Shown piece after piece: positions 23,220 through 35,400 of a DNA stretch of 64,000 nucleotides (positions are counted from its first letter, which is position 1; each line of letters opens with the position of its first letter). Source of the stretch: Hydractinia symbiolongicarpus (lineage: Eukaryota; Cnidaria; Hydrozoa; Anthoathecata; Hydractiniidae); the NCBI RefSeq assembly GCF_029227915.1, contig NC_079885.1, positions 22,011,001 to 22,075,000 of the forward strand, written 5' to 3'. The position numbers and the translations under genes are program-made. A model generated the notes under the pieces. That model ran no database searches and was not told the DNA's origin. It worked only from the letters and a program-made list of their open reading frames with translations.

Positions 23220-24780
23220 TTTTTTGCTTGGCACTCATCGGCCACCATCAACTGGTAACACGAAGAAAAAAAATCTGGGATATTATTAAAGAAATTATAG
23301 GAAAACAAACAAACCGAGACAAAATAATTAAGTCAAATTATAGACCAATCTATATCTTACCGTGCTTCTCCAAACCTTAAGAACAAATAATTGAATTTAT
23401 TTTCGTATGTATGGCCAAGGCAGGTCACGTGGTTTTTAAGTTTGAGTAAAGGGGGTACAAGGCACGAGGCTCTTTAACCATACACGTTAAAACTGTTTGA
23501 TTACCTATAAGATAAGCAGTTTTATTTTGAATAGTTTATAATGTTGTTGTTAATAACGGTGTATTTATTTTAACGATTTTCTTAACCTTGGAGGGTGAGT
23601 GGCTGTAGTACTGGGGTCTAAGGATATGTTCCCCTATAGAATGGGTTTTTTTGCATCCGGCTTAGCCACGATTTCGGAAACTTTAACTACTACTACAAGT
23701 CGAAGTTTTCTGAGTCTTTTCTGTCGCAAAAATAAGAAAATAAGTAAGTTTATTTTCGTTTGAGCGCAGCGAATTAGAAAATAATGTAAAATACACTGTA
23801 TGAACAAGTTTCTTCTAACGAAATTCTGTTTGATAAACAGTTTGATTTTTCAAAAAAATCAATCAACTAATGACACAATATTTTAACTTACAATGGAAGT
23901 TTCTACCACACCCGATAAAAATCTTCTTACGCTTGAAGTACTTGTGGACCTATCGAAACCTTTTGATACAGTTAATCACAAATTTTTTACCTTAGTTACA
24001 ACATTACGGTCTAGACAGAATAACAATGAAATGATTTTAGTTATTAATTAACAAATCGAAAACAATGTGCTTTTCTTAAACAATCTCTTTCAAAACTTAA
24101 AATGATTAGTTGTAGAGTGCCATAGGGATTAAATTTAAGGCCGTTACTCTTTTGACCTACATGAACCATATTTATAAAACCTCAACCCTTTTAAATTTTA
24201 TTATGTTTGCAAACTTCCTAAACGTTTCTTTAACAAAATCTTAATTAACCGTGAAAGCTCTATAAAGTTCTCTGTTATAATACTTGACGAAAATCTACCT
24301 GGAAAAATCATATTCATGAAGCTGAAAATAAAATTTTAAAAAATATTTTGTATAAAGCTAAACCATACTTGAATGAAATGTCTAAAATCATTTATACATA
24401 GTTACATCACATATGGAAATATAGTATGGACATCGACAAGTAGAAATAAATGTAAATAAATATATACTTAACAGAAACATGCTGTAAGAATAATTCTCAA
24501 TGCTGATAGGTACACCAGTCAAAAATTAAAATGTTGAAGGTGTATAAGCTTAACATAAATTTAAACTAAATCTTACACCTGGAATCTTCTCGGACCAATT
24601 CTCAACTGCAAATCATAGGTATGAGACCAGAATTTTAAAATATGGTTTTAAATCACCAACACCTAAATTCTCATATTCAAAATTTCCCGCACATTTTCGC
24701 GCACCTCATATGTGGAACCGTATAATTATGTGAACAATACTTTAAAAATACTTCTTCTAAATCAAAACATCAAAAATCTT
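23220..24780 (+). mobile_element. Decayed non-LTR retrotransposon (reverse transcriptase remnant)
   Basis: Frame-broken matches to a LINE-type reverse transcriptase in the right order. NYRPIYILPCFSK lies near 23335 (canonical NYRPISILP..SK). VDLSKPFDTVNHK lies near 23944 (canonical VDLSKAFDTVNHK, with the first catalytic Asp). CRVP*GLNLRPLLF lies near 24116 (canonical GVPQGSILGPLLF). A FAN in place of the catalytic FADD box is near 24205. KHAVRIILNADRYTSQ lies near 24477, typical of the C-terminal region. Stops and frameshifts are frequent, so it is long dead. The family is Jockey/CR1-like by motif style. Confidence 0.75.
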
Positions 24781-25010
24781 TGCTAATTCAAAATGTCTTC
24801 AACTTTCTTTTCTTAATACCGGTTTAGTTAATATAAACCAAAGATTGTAATTAAATTTTGCTCGCTCAAGGGGATTGATAATAAGACAAACAGATAATGT
24901 CTTATGCTTGCCCCTGCCATATTGTTAAACACTTAAATGACTACATTTTTTGTATACATTTTGTATATACAAAAAAGCCACTACTAAAAAACTAGTCTCA
25001 CTAATGCAGA

Positions 25011-25069
25011 AACCTCGTCCCTAGGACTTTCTCCTGCCCTGGGGACGATTAAGGTTGGGTAATACTGGT
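25011..25069. repeat. CCTCGTCCCCAGG MITE, minimal copy
   Basis: AACCTCGTCCCTAGGAC at the left and CCCTGGGGACGATTAAGG at the right with almost no interior. Confidence 0.55.
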
Positions 25070-25344
25070 AACAGTCATTCAACATGAATGTATATGTTTT
25101 CAATTTGTTACCTATTACAAACGTTGTTCAACAGTATTTGCCAGATTGGATAGAGAATGAGTTGACATAGATAACAGGCGTTAGTTGGGTTTTATGCCAC
25201 GGATGATGCGATATTAGTATTTTATTGGTTGAAAAATAAGTACTTGACCCACTTGAAAGAGCACTGTGGCACTGATTTGATTTAGGAGGTTTTCGGTAAA
25301 ATACTTCACTACTTTATCGAATAAACGGCATGGTTTAAAAATAA

Positions 25345-25690
25345 AGAAGTGCTCGCTCGAGGAAGGCACTCATTTGAGGAAGATGCTAATTCGTTGGAGG
25401 CGCTCATTCGAGAGAGGTGTTCATTCGAGGGATGCCCTTATTTGAGAGAGGTACTCATTTGAGAGAAGCGCTCATTTGAGGGTGCTCATTTGAGAAAGGC
25501 ATTCATTCACGGCAGGTGCTCTTTTGAGGGAGGTGTTATTTCGAGAAAGGTGCTTATACGTGGGAGGCGCTCATTTAAAAGAGAAGTTTTTTTAAGAGAG
25601 GTGCTCATTCGAGAGGAGGTGTTTAGTCCAAGCACTCAGTCGAGGGAGCATTGAATGTTTTTTATTAGAAGTTGGAAGCTCATTCGAGGG
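25345..25690 (+). repeat. Minisatellite of about 18-bp units
   Basis: About 18 imperfect copies of a unit close to GGTGCTCATTCGAGAGAG. Common variants are GGCGCTCATTTGAG, GGTACTCATTTGAGAG and GGTGTTCATTCGAGGG. Copies drift by one to several bases and the spacing varies slightly. Confidence 0.85.
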
Positions 25691-26468
25691 AGGTGGTGTG
25701 TGGGGATGCACTCTATACAATAAGGATGATTCGAGTAAGTATTAAGAACCCTTGCTTCATCTTTATATATTTTGCTTTAATTCTAAGTTTGTCTTTGAAA
25801 AATATGTTGGTCGATTCCGCGACGCTTATTTGACCTCGCATCCACATCTTTTCCCGCAATAACTCAGAATTCAGGCCTAAAAAGGCCTGGTAACTGGTTT
25901 GAAGTTTGTTTACATCTTTATATTACATAAGTTTGTTCGTTGATTCGTTTCCCTCGACTGTTTTACGAGTCAAAGTTTTGTGCTGTCGATTTCCATGTGA
26001 TTATTTAGCGCATATGAGCTGTTACTCGCCAATGGATCGTCCAACTCGCGTTCTTCCACGCCACTATCGGTTGGTTTATCTAAAAAAAGCGTTTTAGCTG
26101 TTTAGAGGACGGTGTATTTTTATTGGACAAAATTACATACGATTTTGCTGCAACAGGCTATCCGTTCGTATCAGATGACAATGTTAAGTGAACAAAGAAA
26201 GTTCTAACACATTTCTAAAAAGCTTGTCACCATTCTCGACCCAAGAGCTCTCTGAGATAAACTCGAGGTTTTAATCTAAAATAACTCTGGAGCAAGTATG
26301 GCTTGTCACAGAATTATGAAAATTGGTGACTAGAAACACGTCTTCTGACATAACCTTAAATTACTTTTTTGAAAAAACTAAATGAATCGAGCTACCCAAC
26401 GGTACCAAATACGAACCATCTCAATCCTCTGCTTGGCTACCAAATGCGACTCAAGTTTTAGAAGTTAA
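25691..26468. other. Intergenic stretch
   Basis: No gene seen. If SLC22 has a further 3' exon it should lie here or further left; I could not identify one. Confidence 0.4.
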
Positions 26469-29400
26469 TCATAATTTGGTAAAAAAAGAATCTTTTTGAA
26501 AAAGAGGTGGCAAAATAGGGTTAACATGAAAAGACTCACTTGTATCTTCCAAAGTTTCAGCGGTAGCCAGACCACGTGTCTCTTTTAATTTCCAGCATAA
26601 TCCAGCGCTTATCAGAGTTAATGTACCCATCACACCAAATGGTAACATCTTATTGATGTGACCGAGCCACTGTGCGATCCATGGTGCAGTTGCCGCTCCA
26701 ATACGGCTGACAACGGAGAGCAAACCCATACCCTGAGACCTAGAATAGATATTTTCACAACATTTATTTTGGTAATATCATGCACAGCATAACAGAGAAG
26801 ATGGGGATACAACAAACGGCAAGCAACCTGAGCTGCTGTACAGTATAGCACAGTACAATTTCATCAGTAGTAATTTCTAAAGGCGCCGTTACCAGGTGAA
26901 ATTTCTTATTTCAGAAATACTTTTTAACATTTCTTTCAGTTGGTCTTTGACATATGTCAACTCGTGTACAACCTCGTCCCCTGGCCCTTTTGCCTTTTTA
27001 GCATCAAGGCCGGCGGCGAAAAAACTTGTTTAACCGTCAAGTAAGCGCTAGCGGCTTTGAAAATGGCAACAAACCCTGGGGACGAGGATGACTCGTGTAT
27101 ACACAAAGTAAAGAAAAGCGTTTTTAAATTTTAACAGTCATCAACATGTTTTAGTGTCAACTATATGTTTGAAGGCGTGCCATAACATTGCAGAGAAAAA
27201 AAAAAGAAAAAAAAGAAACAGTTTGTTTGGGTGAAGCCTTGGATTCGAAATAGGTGGAGCTACCATACAGGAAAGAGGATACACCTTTCCCGAATTACGT
27301 AAATTATAATAATAATGATGTCATCCAAAATTTTGTAATGGTTCTGCGCTCTTCAAATAAGGATATTGAGATAGAATATTAAATTATCATGACAAAAATG
27401 AAGTTTTTAGAGCAATGTAATATTCTGATTGGATTTTATTTAGATTTGAAGAAAATAATTATTTTGAAAACGAGGCTATTCTTAGGAAGCTTGGCTATGT
27501 GAAGGGTTTGATTGTACCTTTCAGCTCGGAATTGAGGCATTTAACAAATAAAAATATTTACGAAATAAGATAATTTATTTACCTTTTGATTCTTATCCCT
27601 AAGTTCCTCTTAGGGGTAAGAATCATTTTTAATATCGACCCATATGAAATGTTGATTTTTATAAGGATTTTTAAGGAAAGTCGAGATCTTTAGCGCTAAT
27701 TTTAACCTAACAAACTAAGCCAGCCCAGCTAATTGGGTACATGTGAACACCCCTTAAGGTCAACCTTCTAAAGGTTTAGCAAAAATACATGAAATGAACA
27801 GCTTCGAATTGGACGGGCGAGTCGAGAAAATTCGACAAGAAAATTCAAATAAAAATAATTTGTTTGTGAAATACTTTTGCGACTCTTTGAAACTGTTTAA
27901 AATCACAGTATGAATCACCACAGTTGAAAGAAACGTATGAAAAATATTTTTGAAAGCAAAATTTCATTAGCATCCTATCACATATTTTAAAAATGATTAT
28001 TCTTGCGTACACGGTGCTCTCCGTCCTTAAGCCTGGTTCGCACTAGGGATTTAATTGAGTTTAACATGTATAATTTTACGTAAGTTTAAAATTACGCTTT
28101 AACTTATGAAGTTACACAAAGAACAAAATGTTTTGATGCGCAAATTTGACTTTGGTTTTATACAGCAAATTTTAAGCTTATCAAATGTACACACTGCGAT
28201 TTTAAGTTAAAAACAACCAGTTAAACATACTTTGAGTCACTAAACCTAGTGCAAGCCGAGCTTTAAAGATTCAATCGTTTCAAAAACACTTATTCAATCG
28301 TTTCAAAAACACTTATTCAATAAATAATTCACTTTCGGAAAATTGAGTTGCTTTTTTTGTTGTTGAGGAAATAACCTGGTTCATGCTGGGTACAGTTAAG
28401 TAGCATTTATTATCTTTTTTAAAAACATGAGCACTTTTCATAAAAACCTAGCCTAAGCTTTTTTCGAGGATATCAAATTCAGTTTTTCACAAAAAAAAGC
28501 TTAGACTCAAACAAATGCCAGAGCAAATGCCTAAAATATAAATCCAACTTATTGCAAACCCCAAAATACAATCGTCCAATCAGCATAAAGTTCGCGTGGA
28601 CACGTCTTACCCTCTTAAATAATTCAAAAATTAATTAAATTTCTTCAGGTGAGTGGGGCCGTTCGCACTTAAAACAAAGGATTTTCTGATATTGGCCACA
28701 TGAGCAAAAACAATAAAATTAAACAATCTAAAATCGTAGTCAGTATTCTGACCACAGATAAGTCGTTTGAGAACCAGCGTAATTTCTCCCATCTTTAGCA
28801 TTTCAGATTTCCTGGTGGTGAAAAAAATTATGCTGGGTTTCCTGGCTAATAACAATCCAGTTTTCTGAAATTATGGCGGTTCCATTGTGTGACTGTTTTT
28901 GCCCTATTTACGCTATAAACAGTCGTGTAAGGGCTAAGGGGGGCTGGGTAAAATTTTTCTAAGCTCAAAACAAATCAGTTGAACAGAATTTTAACCAAAA
29001 ATCACGCTTGGATGGTTAAAAAAGTGTAAACATCTACAGATTTTTACGTTTTAAAAATGCTTACCTTACTGTTGTGGGGTACAATTCTACAGACCAAATG
29101 TACAATGAATTGAAAGACAATGTGATGCATAATTTACCCAGCATGCCCAGACTGACACGTGACCAGGTCAACACTAAATAACGACACAATACTACATTTT
29201 TGCACAAACCAACCTCGTCTCTAGGACTTTTTCGCATTTTGATATTAAGACAGTCCTAATATCAAAAAGCGAAAAGAGAATCTGGAAACTAGGTTATAGC
29301 ATAGATAGTGAAACTGCAAAATAGTTTTAACAGCCAGTGATGTTCATGATGAAAACTGCATTACATACTTGGCCATACTCATAGAGTAACGTCATAGTTA

Positions 29401-32400
29401 TTTACAAAAGACAAGAAATGCTGACAACAAAATTTATCGAAAAATATAAGAATTGTTCAACTACCTGAAGTTGTTGGATCTATGAAGGCTACACCAATGC
29501 ATGCAAGACCGCCCACAACCATACTACCAATTACAGCTGGTTTCCGGCCGAGCCTAAATGCAGAAGAAAACATACATTCATAGCCCGGCTTGCTTGTGAT
29601 AAGAATATTACGGGGTCATGTGTCTGCATTTTATTTTACGTGGAAAAACACATTATTTAAACATACAAAGTTAAGAGCCCAAAAACTTATTTTGCGCAAA
29701 GAGAAGAGAATACTTAAACTCAACATAATTTTTCTGAAAAATTTGGACATTGGCATTGACAGAGTTAAACTCATTCTCGTCCATAGAGCTCTTTGAGATT
29801 AAAACCTCGAAAGTAGTTCTGGACTGGTCTGGTCACGTGATGAAAATATGCCACCATACGAGGCACATTTTTGTGACTCGATTACTTGATGTTGTGCTTG
29901 CAAACTAGCCGTTTTTAATTTGACTTATCGTTTGTGGAGACCTAGCTGGTTTCGCGATTAAGCACAACTTGAAAAGAAATTTAATTTGATGATTCTAAGT
30001 CCAAAGCACTTATTAAAGTTTTTAAAAAACTTTTTAATGTGTAAGCTACATGTAAATCTGAAACTTAATTGCGTAGTCATTTTCTGTTTTGTCGCTTAGG
30101 TGCTAGTTTTAGCTATAACTATATAGTTAGCTATAAGTAAAAGTCTCACTATACGTACAAATTTAGCACACTAGTTAGCTAACTACTTATCCAGTATATT
30201 GCCGTTTTCCATCACGAGGTTATATTTTTAATCATAAGTTTAATCAGAGTGGCTTCTACTACTGCAATACTCCGAAAGAGATGCCATCTATCTATCTCTA
30301 GCTATTATATAGACATAGCTAGTTATTTCTTTGAAAACTGTTTTGTTTAACCAGTCTAGAGCTTGATTGTATAAGATGGATGACCCTTTAAGTTAACCAG
30401 CTGGCATAAAGTAGACTACTATTAAAAATTTTTTTGACATTATATAAAGCAGGTCAACTCTCCTAACGTCAACTCTCCTAACAACAGGATAAGTTGAATT
30501 GGTGGGTTGACTCGATTCATGTAAAATCACTTTGACAAGCCAGTGTCAGGTTGAAAAAAACAAAAACATGCATAATGCAAGCTAAAACAAAAAAGAAACA
30601 ACCATGTTACGTTTTAAATTTCTTATCAGATTTATTTTTTCAAAAAATATGAATATTTTCTGTATTAAAGGACTTTGGTTGAAGCAAAGACAAAAACGAG
30701 AAGCCCTTTGAATTAGCAAACCATTTGGTAGCTAAACCAGATACTCATTAACAATTTTACGTTTATTTTGCTGGTTTGTTTGCACCTTTGATTTTCTTTT
30801 TTTAAAAGAACAGAGAACAGTGGGTTAGGTCCTGGGTTGACTTTTCGCATAAAAAATGATTTTTTTTAAAGCAGGTTGATCTGCCAACTGAGCCAATACG
30901 GAGCTAATCTGCATCGTATAATTAGGTTTGTGATACACAATAGACTTGTTAGCCTCACTGAATTTGACATTTCACAGAAAAATTAGATTCAATAACCGAT
31001 GTGCAAAAAATTTTTGCTTTTTTCTTGGAATAAGATGCATGAATTTTTTTTTTGTAAACTCTTGTAATCAGGATGCCATAAAAAAATAAAGTTGCGATCT
31101 AAAATTACAGTTTGAATATTTTTTCAAAAGAAAAATAATGACAGAAAAATGTTTTATTTTTATTTATATTATTTTTTAGTAATGGAATGTTTATATCACA
31201 CAAAAATTTTCATCTTGTTTTGTAGAATTTATTTCTGCAAATTTTTTGCAACATAATTTTGCATATATAGGGTCAAAAAAAAAAAAAAAAAAAAAAAACG
31301 GTACCCAAAAATGTCTTTTTATTTATAATAACTTTAGTGTTATTTAAGAGCACAAATTTTTGTAGAAGACAAAAGATTTCTAATTTTGCCATTCTTTTTT
31401 TTACTTTTTCATTGTTCTCTTTAATTTTATTTCATTACAATTTATATAATTGTTGCACAGTCATTCTAAAAGTGACTTAAATCCGGTTTTTTGAAAAAAA
31501 TATAATATATGCTTTATATTTTGCTAAACATTTTCTGCTAACTTTATTTTCAAACAAATTATTTTACTGCCACAATTTTTGGTTTTTACATAAACAAGAA
31601 GCCCTGGGGGCTCTAAGAATTTCTGTTCGCTACCAAAATATTTGATGACAACCTGCTTATTCGTTGTGTTATCGTGCCAAACATTCGAAGTGGTTTGGTG
31701 CATGAAGCTCTGAAGATAAAGCACACAAGTGACATTATATCTTGCAACAAACGCAAACAAAACGAAGCGTGTCATAATAAACTCACATTTTGAAATAAAT
31801 TGCTAACAAAAAATTACAGCCTATCATTCATGGTTGAAAGTCTTGCGATTGAAACTTTTATGGTCTTAAACGGCATTCAGTTGACAAAAAATCAAAATTT
31901 TGATGTGACTATCATGTTCAGCATACTTCACTTGTTAACTTTGCCAATTTTTGTTGAAAATGAGGTTGCTTTAATTTTTGGACCAATTTTGGCCTAAAAT
32001 GGCATTTAAGGTGGCAAAAAATTAAAATTTTAATGTCACCATCATATTCAGCATACTTTATTTGTTAACTGTGTCAAATTTTGTCTAAAATAAAGTAGTT
32101 TTAATTTTTGGACCAATTTTGGCCTAATATGACATTTAAGGTGGGAAAAAAATTAAAATTTTAATGTCACCATCATGTTCAGCATACTTTTTTGTTAACT
32201 GTGCCAAATTTTGTCGAAAACAAATACCAATTTGGCCTGAAACGTCATTTAGATGACTTCCCAGTACTTAGGGAGTTTGGGTACGAAGTTTAAATCTGTG
32301 ACGTTGCAATTGACTATTTGGGACAGGGTTAATTAGTCAGTTATACCAATATACAAAATAATAAGACTCTCAGTACTTAAACCTTGCAAAAGATTATGCT

Positions 32401-35400
32401 CTTAAAGTTGGTACAATATGGTTAAATCACACTATTTTTGAATACAAATTTCTTTACTGCGTCTTATTTCATAAAAAAGAAAATAAGATCTATCGTTGAA
32501 CGTCAAAAAGAAACACCAATTTATATTTTTTATCGTATACTTTCAAGACGAAGCTGTGAGTTTCACCTGGCTTACTAAAAAACAATTCCCCTAACATCTG
32601 CTTTAAGTTCAGTCACGATATAATCAAAAGGAGCATATTTCGATCCTTTGTCTCTCCCGCCGCCATGTTTGTTTACATGTAAATGCTAAATACAATGTTT
32701 GGCGGAAAAACATAAACCTCTAATAATAGGCCACTTGTCTGGACGGGTCCAGAGCTACTTTCGAGTTTATATCAAAAAGCTCCGGGGTCGAGAATGAGTT
32801 GAATTCTTACACCCTCTCTTGTCAATAGAATTTTCAACAAAAAAATAAACTTTGGCCCAAACTTTTTTCGCCAATGGCATGAGTTTTTTAACGTGCTACG
32901 AAAATTCCTTGAAACGAGACTGGAAAGCGGAGCAATCTTTGTGGAACACACTGAATTGTAGAAATGTTGAGATAAAATATTAAAATATTGAAATAAAGAT
33001 ATTAATAATAAATATTTATAATAAGCGGAAATAATAGTAATTTAAGATTTATTTAAGATGTATTTAATGCTTAACATTTGTAACTAAGTGTATAAGTAAC
33101 AAAAGCTCACATTCACTTTATTTTTCTATTAGGTCAGAAAAAAATTAACATCAAAATAAACAATTGTAATACGACAAGAAAAAAAGTTACGAAGTCTACG
33201 TGCATATTTCTGCCAAGTCATAAAAAACTTTCACATCAAAACAATCACAATCAGTATGATTCGCATGACAGCTTACATCCTCGCATGTGTTTTATTGTCA
33301 GCAACATGTTGGTGTCATATACCATGTTTTCGACAGGAGGACGAAATCATCATAAAATCAACAGGAAGAAATAGAAGGTACAATGAAAATCCATTTAAAG
33401 TTGCCACTGCTTATCTCTTAATGAAATTCAAGAAGGATCTACCGTCAAATGTGAATTATTCAATACAACAAACTTCGGTAACGACAAATTTTTAACAGTG
33501 CAGAAGAACAGTAACTATTACGAAGTTCAGTTGTGCCCTGGTTGTAAAGTTAAAAAGATCGGAAGTGTGTGTACTTGTGAATGTTCACATGTTGTGAAAA
33601 GAGATTGTTTGGATTGGTTACGTGCAGGATACACGATTAGCACGACATATTTCATCAAAGTAAACGGTGAAAAAACTAAAGTTTTCTGCGACATGGAGAC
33701 GCGTGGTGGAGGGTGGGTTAAAATACAGAACAGATTTGACGGAAGTGTTGATTTCAATCGAAATTGGGCTGAATACAAAAACGGATTTGGTGAAGTTGGC
33801 GGAGGAGAGTTCTGGCTTGGTCTTGAGAAGATCTTCAATTTGGTTGTTGCTGATAATCACGAGATGTACATTGAAGCTTCTTCTAATTCTGAAACAGTGT
33901 TTTCCCTACATTCAGGATTCAAACTCGCCAATGAAGCGCTAATGTACAGATGGACGTACGACGAATGTCTTGATGGTGTGTGCTTTCCCTTTCTACACCA
34001 CAAAGATCAGCCATTTTACACTTATGATAAGTCACCTGGAACCGGATGCCCTGCAGAATATGCAGGCGGCTGGTGGTATAACACTTGCCTGCTTTTTAAT
34101 ATGAATGGAGGTTACTATTTTTACCCATCAGGAGCCCATGGTATTGCTTGGTCACTTTCACCTTGGGAATCCTGGTACGCAGACTTGAGAAAGTCTGTCA
34201 TGATGGTGAGGCGGAGTTGCACTTAATTATTCAAACTCATTTAATCAAAGCGGGATATTTTGGTATTAATTCCGTACGTCTATACCAGGTTTGATATGCT
34301 GTGATAGAAGAATATTTAGAAACTTTAGAAAGTTTTTAAGTAACACTTTTGCACTAGCAGATGCTTGTTATCAAGAAATAATAATAATAATAAATAATAA
34401 AATCATAAAAAATAAGAAACAAAAAAAGATATAAGAATAATGTAATTTAGAAAAGGTGAGATATGGCAACCGAGATGAAGTTTTTCCTCATTTGGAATGA
34501 AAAGAACTGACGGTGTTATCTGACATTATAGAAAATGATTACTGTGGGTGTAAAAAGATATACAAATCGTAGAAATGATTAGATAATGTAGTTAAATTGA
34601 AAATAATATAATATGTAACTAGTCGTCCTTTTACAGACAGTACAATATTTTTTCTTGTTTATTCACTTTGTTTTATTTATTTATTTATTTATTTTTCTTT
34701 CGTGACGCCTCAATTTATTCCTTAATTTGTATTATCTTGTCTTGATCAATTATAATACTACAGTTATCCTAAAGCCGTTCAATACGTTTTTCACAACTCA
34801 AGACTTTCATCAAAATTTTCAAAATTAAATATTTTTCCCATAGCTAGTTGACCAAGTAGACTTTTTGACGGGACGTAAATTTCTTAATAATTTTTTTGAT
34901 TATAGCAAACTCATTCCTAACGTTTCTTTCTTTAGGTGTTTCCCTCTCCAATCAAGTGGATATTTCCACGGGCAAATAACTAGTCTATATAATAATAGCC
35001 GTATTTTGTCTTTCTTTTGGCACGAAAAGTGTCGTGCAACTCTTTTACTCTCCATAATAATAGAAGTCAACCTGTGGATTTTTCCACGGGTTGACGACTA
35101 GTAATTTTAATAATAGTGGTTAACACGTGGAAAAATCCACGGGTCCGCTTGAAAGCAAATTATATACTTTACAGGGGACTTGGAATTAAGCTACTTGTAG
35201 CTATTTTGAACACACAAAATACAGCTATTCCAACCTATTAAATACGGCTAAATATAGAAATTCTTGCAAGAAGTTTTTCTACATTTTACATACCCTACTA
35301 CACCTGGGATGGGGTAAGGGGGCATGCGGTCTCTTTGACAATGGATAACTTTATTGGGACTTGTTTGTAATGAAAAAATGTCGCTAAATTTTTTATATTC

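Noticed and set aside
25345-25690. CRISPR-like spacing of short repeats
   Set aside because: The units are contiguous with no unique spacers, and the genome is eukaryotic; it is a minisatellite.
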